A stretch of 12,193 bases of DNA from JAAYBR01 sp033813475 (GTDB taxonomy: Bacteria; Hydrogenedentota; Hydrogenedentia; Hydrogenedentales; CAITNO01). The translations under genes were made by a program, and so were the position numbers. Each line of letters begins with the position of its first letter. Within the stretch, counting starts at the first letter, position 1. The notes beneath the pieces are model-generated. The model had not been told where the DNA came from. It saw nothing but the letters and a program-made list of their open reading frames with translations, and did not search any database. The stretch spans positions 1 to 12,193 of the forward strand of contig JAPXRP010000134.1 in the NCBI GenBank assembly GCA_033813475.1, in the 5' to 3' direction. This document shows, one piece after another, positions 9,464 through 12,193 of this stretch.

Positions 9464-10330
9464 ATGAGTATTGAAACCCGATGCCGCATCGCATCTGCCC
9501 TGTGCTTTTTGGCGCTGGCGGCTGTTTTTTCGCCGGCGGCCATGGCGGCGGACGCCGCAGCGCCTGACTGGGTGGTTCCCTTTGCCGATCGCATCCATGA
9601 CGCGTGGCGCGACGGCAAGCCCATGCCCCAGTTGAGCGCGGCGCAACCGGAGGCTTCTCTTGCGGAGGCGTATCTGGTGCAGAAGCGCTTTGTGGCGCGC
9701 AGGATGAAGCCCGACGGCATTGGCGGTTTCAAGGCGGCGGGTGTGGCGAGCGCGGCGCCTGACCACCCGCTGGTCGCCGTGATGCCCGCTTCGGGCGTGC
9801 TGCATGCGAAGGACAAGATCGTCATTGACCTGGCCGGTGATCCGCGCCGCCATGTGGAGAACGAGATCGGATACGTTTTCCACCGGCCCGTAACGGAACC
9901 GCCCGCGGATGTGGACGCGCTGCGCCGGTGTGTCAAGGCCGTTGTGGCGGTGCTTGAGGTCCCCGGCGGCGCGGTGGAGGAGGCGGATCCCTCCACCACA
10001 AACGACATTGTCGCCTGGAACATCAACGCCAAGGAGATGATCCTCGGCGAGGAGCGGGATCCCGCCGCCGTGGACCCGGACACCGTCACCATCACCTGCA
10101 CCCGCGACGGCGAGACGGTCAACACGGCGCGGGGCGACCTGGCCGCCGGCGGGCAGTGGCACACGCTGCTGAAGACCGTGAACCATGTCCTGCAGCAGGG
10201 GTACACCCTTCAGCCCGGCCAGTTCATCACCAACGGCGCCCTGGGCAAGATAACGCCCGCCGCGCCGGGGCGGTACCGCGCGGACTACGGGCCGCTCGGC
10301 GTCATCGAGTTCGAGGTGCTGCGGAACTGA
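9464..10330 (+). CDS. Exported protein of the 2-keto-4-pentenoate hydratase / fumarylacetoacetase superfamily
   Basis: The 288-residue product begins with a clear Sec signal peptide (CRIASALCFLALAAVFSPAAMA, cleavage likely after A28). The rest follows MhpD-like hydratases: AYLVQKRFVARR (69-80), GFKAAGV (88-94; K90 aligns with the 'GWK' lysine), VENEIGYVF (131-139; E132 and E134), VAVLEVPG (161-168; E165), INAKEMILGE (187-196) and a C-terminal TLQPGQFITNGALGKI block. E132, E134 and E165 match the three acidic metal ligands of the family, so an active metal site is plausible. Family members normally act in the cytoplasm in catechol meta-cleavage pathways, so a signal peptide is unusual. The substrate is unknown. 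The start at 9464 is chosen for its GGAG and because it begins the signal peptide; 9440 would add eight residues (MPPRRPPP). The neighbours do not suggest a pathway. Confidence 0.85.
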   Translation: MSIETRCRIASALCFLALAAVFSPAAMAADAAAPDWVVPFADRIHDAWRDGKPMPQLSAAQPEASLAEAYLVQKRFVARRMKPDGIGGFKAAGVASAAPDHPLVAVMPASGVLHAKDKIVIDLAGDPRRHVENEIGYVFHRPVTEPPADVDALRRCVKAVVAVLEVPGGAVEEADPSTTNDIVAWNINAKEMILGEERDPAAVDPDTVTITCTRDGETVNTARGDLAAGGQWHTLLKTVNHVLQQGYTLQPGQFITNGALGKITPAAPGRYRADYGPLGVIEFEVLRN

Positions 10331-10425
10331 GCGGTTCTCCGCCCGTTTCCAGGCAGACGCGCACCCTTTCCCGTGTCCGGAACGATGCCGGAGGGCCCCC
10401 TGCGCGGGAGTGTGGAGGCGGGGCC
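10331..10425. other. Short region between convergent genes
   Basis: It holds two weak inverted repeats: TCCGG (10376-10380) with CCGGA (10388-10392), and GGCCCC (10394-10399) with GGGGCC (10420-10425). Neither has a T-tract on either strand. The region must contain transcription ends for both converging genes, but I cannot name an intrinsic terminator. Confidence 0.4.
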
Positions 10426-11877
10426 TTAACCCTGGTCGAGAATCCGGCGGATGACGGCGACCATCTCCCTGCGGGGGATGGTGACCTGGGTTTCGCGGCC
10501 GGCCTGGCGGTATTCCTCGCGGGTGGCGATGTTTTCGCGGACGGCTTTGCCGGCGATGAGGTCTTTGACGGCGACGAGGCCGTTGGCGAGCTCGTCCTCG
10601 CCGAGGATGACGGCGACGGGGATCTCGTAGCGGTCGGCGTCGGAGAGCTGGGCGCCCATGTTTTTCTTGCCGCCGAGGTAGGTGACGGTGTTGAGGCCGG
10701 CGTCGCGGAGTTCGCGGGCCAGTTTGAACACCTCCTGCCGGGGGACGCGGCCGACGGTGGCGATGCAGACCTGGGCGATGGACTTGGCGCGGCGCGCGAC
10801 GCCGAGGTGGGTCATGGCGGCCAGAAGCCGGTCCACGCCGATGGACGCGCCGGTGGCGGGCACCTTCTCCTCGATGAAGCGGGAGCACAGCTCGTCGTAG
10901 CGGCCGCCGCCGCCGACGGAGCCGAACTCGGGCGCGCCGGGCAGGACAATTTCGAAGACCGGGCCGGTGTAGTAGTCGAGGCCTCGGGTGAGGCTGGGGT
11001 CGTAGGCCGCCTCGTCCTCGCCGACGCCGAGGGCCCCGAGGTATTCCGCGAGTTCCGTCATGTCGTCGAGCGCCTGGGCGCTCTGCTCGGTGGCGGGCAG
11101 GTGGTCGGCGAGGGCCTCCAGCAGCCCCGCGCGCGTGGGCGCGGCCACGGCGACGAAGTCGGCGATCTTGCCAATGAGCGACGGCTCCAGGCCGACGCCG
11201 GGGATGGGGTCGCCGGACTCGTCCACGCGCCCCGGCCCCAGCTCCTCGCGCATCTTGTCCGGGCCGATCTTCTGGAGCTTGTCCATGACGCGCAGGACAT
11301 GCTTGATCGTCTCCAGGTTGGTGATGCCGTTGCCCTCCAGCAGGGCGTCCACGAGGCGGCGGTTGCTGATGCGCACCTGGAACTGCGCGGGGGCGCCGTC
11401 GGCCGCGCCGAGGCCCAGGGCGCGGAAGGCGTCGCAGAGCACGGCGATGACCTCGGCGTCCGCCGCCAGCGTGTTCGCCCCGGCGATGTCAATGTCGAAC
11501 TGGGTGAACTGGCGGAAGCGTCCGGGGCCCGGCTTGTCGGCGCGGAAGACCGGGCCGAGGTGGTAGCGGCGGAAGGGCAGCTTCATCTCGTCGCGGTACT
11601 GGCTGATGAGGCGGGCGAAGGGGACCGTGAGGTCGAAGCGGAGCGCGGCGGCCTCCCCCTCCGGCGTCGCCAGCTCGAAAATCTGCTTGTTTGTGTCGCC
11701 GCCCGCGGTGCCCGTCAGGATGTCCATGCGCTCCAGCGCGGGCGTGTCCACGGGCAGGAACCCGTAGCGCTCGTAGGTGCGGCGGATGGTCTCCACGGCC
11801 GCCGACCGCGCGATCATGTCGGCGGGCAGCAGGTCCTGGAAACCCTTGAGGGTCTGGGGCTTGATCTTCTCATCCAT
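10426..11877 (-). CDS. hisS: Histidine--tRNA ligase
   Basis: The 483-residue class II aminoacyl-tRNA synthetase charges tRNA-His in the cytoplasm. Visible are the N-terminal LKGFQDLLP (10-18), the ATP-site region RFDLTVPFARLISQY (80-94), motif 2 RRYHLGPVFRADKPGPGRFRQ (103-123) and FDIDIAG, the HisRS signature TRGLDYYTGPVFEI (297-310), GGGGRYDEL (322-330) and motif 3 GASIGVDRL (343-351). A C-terminal anticodon-binding domain (about 366-460) follows. The protein is longer than E. coli HisRS (424) because of an extra stretch at about 205-290. The RGLDYYTG and motif 3 blocks argue for a catalytic HisRS rather than a HisZ paralogue. The ATG at 11877 is chosen because upstream in-frame residues (to 11991) are proline/arginine-rich and overlap the promoter. 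The ribosome binding site is weak (AGGA, 12 nt upstream). Confidence 0.95.
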   Translation of the reverse strand: MDEKIKPQTLKGFQDLLPADMIARSAAVETIRRTYERYGFLPVDTPALERMDILTGTAGGDTNKQIFELATPEGEAAALRFDLTVPFARLISQYRDEMKLPFRRYHLGPVFRADKPGPGRFRQFTQFDIDIAGANTLAADAEVIAVLCDAFRALGLGAADGAPAQFQVRISNRRLVDALLEGNGITNLETIKHVLRVMDKLQKIGPDKMREELGPGRVDESGDPIPGVGLEPSLIGKIADFVAVAAPTRAGLLEALADHLPATEQSAQALDDMTELAEYLGALGVGEDEAAYDPSLTRGLDYYTGPVFEIVLPGAPEFGSVGGGGRYDELCSRFIEEKVPATGASIGVDRLLAAMTHLGVARRAKSIAQVCIATVGRVPRQEVFKLARELRDAGLNTVTYLGGKKNMGAQLSDADRYEIPVAVILGEDELANGLVAVKDLIAGKAVRENIATREEYRQAGRETQVTIPRREMVAVIRRILDQG

Positions 11878-11901
11878 GGTGCGGTGGTGTCCTGGGGTTC
11901 C

Positions 11902-11945
11902 GGGGGCGCGAAAGGGCGGCGTGTCCTCCCGCCGCGCGCGCCCCC
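11902..11945 (-). promoter_or_regulatory. hisS: Long GC-rich stem-loop in the hisS leader
   Basis: On the transcript, GGGGGCGCG (11945-11937) pairs with CGCGCCCCC (11910-11902). Inside, GCGGCG (11935-11930) pairs with CGCCGC (11921-11916) around an 8-nt loop, GGAGGACA. It ends 24 bp before the start codon. A purine-rich GGAGGA loop is exposed, but no start codon follows it at a useful distance. Confidence 0.45.
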
Positions 11946-11948
11946 GCC

Positions 11949-11966
11949 GGGCCGGAAGACCGGCCC
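11949..11966 (-). promoter_or_regulatory. hisS: Perfect 7-bp hairpin in the hisS leader
   Basis: GGGCCGG pairs perfectly with CCGGCCC around a TCTT tetraloop (minus strand). It would be the first structure in the leader, a few bases after the predicted transcription start, followed at once by the larger stem-loop. Confidence 0.5.
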
Positions 11967-11980
11967 CGTCACGCGGCGAT

Positions 11981-12010
11981 ACCATACCCACGCGGGCCCG
12001 GGCATGTCAA
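11981..12010 (-). promoter_or_regulatory. hisS: Candidate sigma70-type promoter for hisS
   Basis: Read on the minus strand, TTGACA (12010-12005) is a perfect -35 and TATGGT (11986-11981) matches four of six -10 positions, with an 18-bp spacer. Transcription would start near 11974, giving a leader of about 97 nt that contains the two hairpins. Confidence 0.5.
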
Positions 12011-12136
12011 CCGAAGCCCCGTGCCCTGGTCGCCGGACAAGCTGGGCGCGGGCCGGAGCTGTGGCGGGCACGAGATTGCCGCAGTCGCCGCGCGCCCTGC
12101 CAATGAAGTCAGTCGGCGAGAGTGCCCGAAAAGTAG

Positions 12137-12193
12137 ACGCGCCATCTTGGCGCGTTCTTTGGGCCAATGGAAACGCCAAGAACGCGCCAAGAT
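12137..12193. repeat. Palindromic repeat, truncated at the window end
   Basis: ATCTTGGCGCGTTCTT (12144-12159) is a perfect inverted copy of AAGAACGCGCCAAGAT (12178-12193), 16 bp each with an 18-bp centre. The left arm also carries its own perfect hairpin, ACGCGCCA (12137-12144) with TGGCGCGT (12148-12155) around TCT. The right arm stops at the last base of the window, where the matching half of a second hairpin would be expected. CGCCAAGA is also repeated directly at 12174-12181 and 12185-12192. Confidence 0.8.

Larger units (their letters stand above)
11878..12193. other. Upstream region of hisS, no gene seen
   Basis: Nearest hisS are its leader hairpins and promoter (to 12010). Between 12011 and 12136 I see nothing I can name; short open frames on both strands lack ribosome binding sites and recognisable content. 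The last 57 bases hold a palindromic repeat cut by the window end. Confidence 0.6.

Noticed and set aside
8966..10888. 640-codon minus-strand frame spanning the repeats, the hydratase-like gene and part of hisS
   Set aside because: It crosses a promoter, palindromes and two genuine genes. Its translation is arginine/proline-rich and the repeat-derived segments recur, as expected from non-coding repeats.
11814..12179. 121-codon minus-strand frame upstream of hisS
   Set aside because: It overlaps the hisS promoter, leader hairpins and start in another frame, and starts inside the palindromic repeat. It has no supporting features.

Overview
The window is GC-rich bacterial chromosome with dense coding and a strong G/C bias at third codon positions, which produces very long antisense shadow frames. 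No 16S rRNA or other phylogenetic marker is present apart from typA and hisS. The gene content (large hybrid sensor kinase, exported PQQ-type beta-propeller protein, exported glycosidase-like protein) and the palindromic intergenic repeats would suit an environmental, Gram-negative-type lineage such as a member of the Hydrogenedentota/Planctomycetota-like groups. That assignment is a weak inference.

Layout. (1) Positions 1-6836, minus strand: four genes read as one transcription unit in the order hybrid histidine kinase, REC-HD-GYP response regulator (8-bp overlap), exported six-hairpin glycosidase-like protein (27-bp gap), exported PQQ-like beta-propeller protein (22-bp gap, runs off the left edge). 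(2) 6837-7045: divergent intergenic region with a consensus Shine-Dalgarno for the kinase on one side and a candidate promoter plus leader hairpin for typA on the other. (3) 7046-8941, plus strand: typA/bipA, a ribosome-associated GTPase. (4) 8942-9463: a 522-bp gene-free region rich in repeats: five 7-bp tandem units, two copies of an 82/83-bp direct repeat that each hold two hairpins and a T-tract, a near-consensus sigma70-type promoter, and a 124-bp element with 48-bp inverted arms. (5) 9464-10330, plus strand: an exported protein of the 2-keto-4-pentenoate hydratase/fumarylacetoacetase superfamily. (6) 10426-11877, minus strand: hisS, with its own promoter and a strongly structured leader. 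(7) 12137-12193: another palindromic repeat, cut by the window end.

How the genes may work together. The kinase has a periplasmic sensor region, HAMP, PAS, HisKA/HATPase, two receiver domains and an HPt domain. Its stop codon overlaps the start of a receiver-HD-GYP protein predicted to hydrolyse cyclic di-GMP. This is the same logic as the RpfC/RpfG phosphorelay, but with a different sensor. The two downstream genes encode secreted proteins, so the unit may link an extracytoplasmic signal, cyclic di-GMP breakdown and periplasmic carbohydrate or redox chemistry. typA and hisS are housekeeping genes. The least explained material is the intergenic repeat region before the exported hydratase-like gene, where a palindromic element lies inside the predicted 5' leader.
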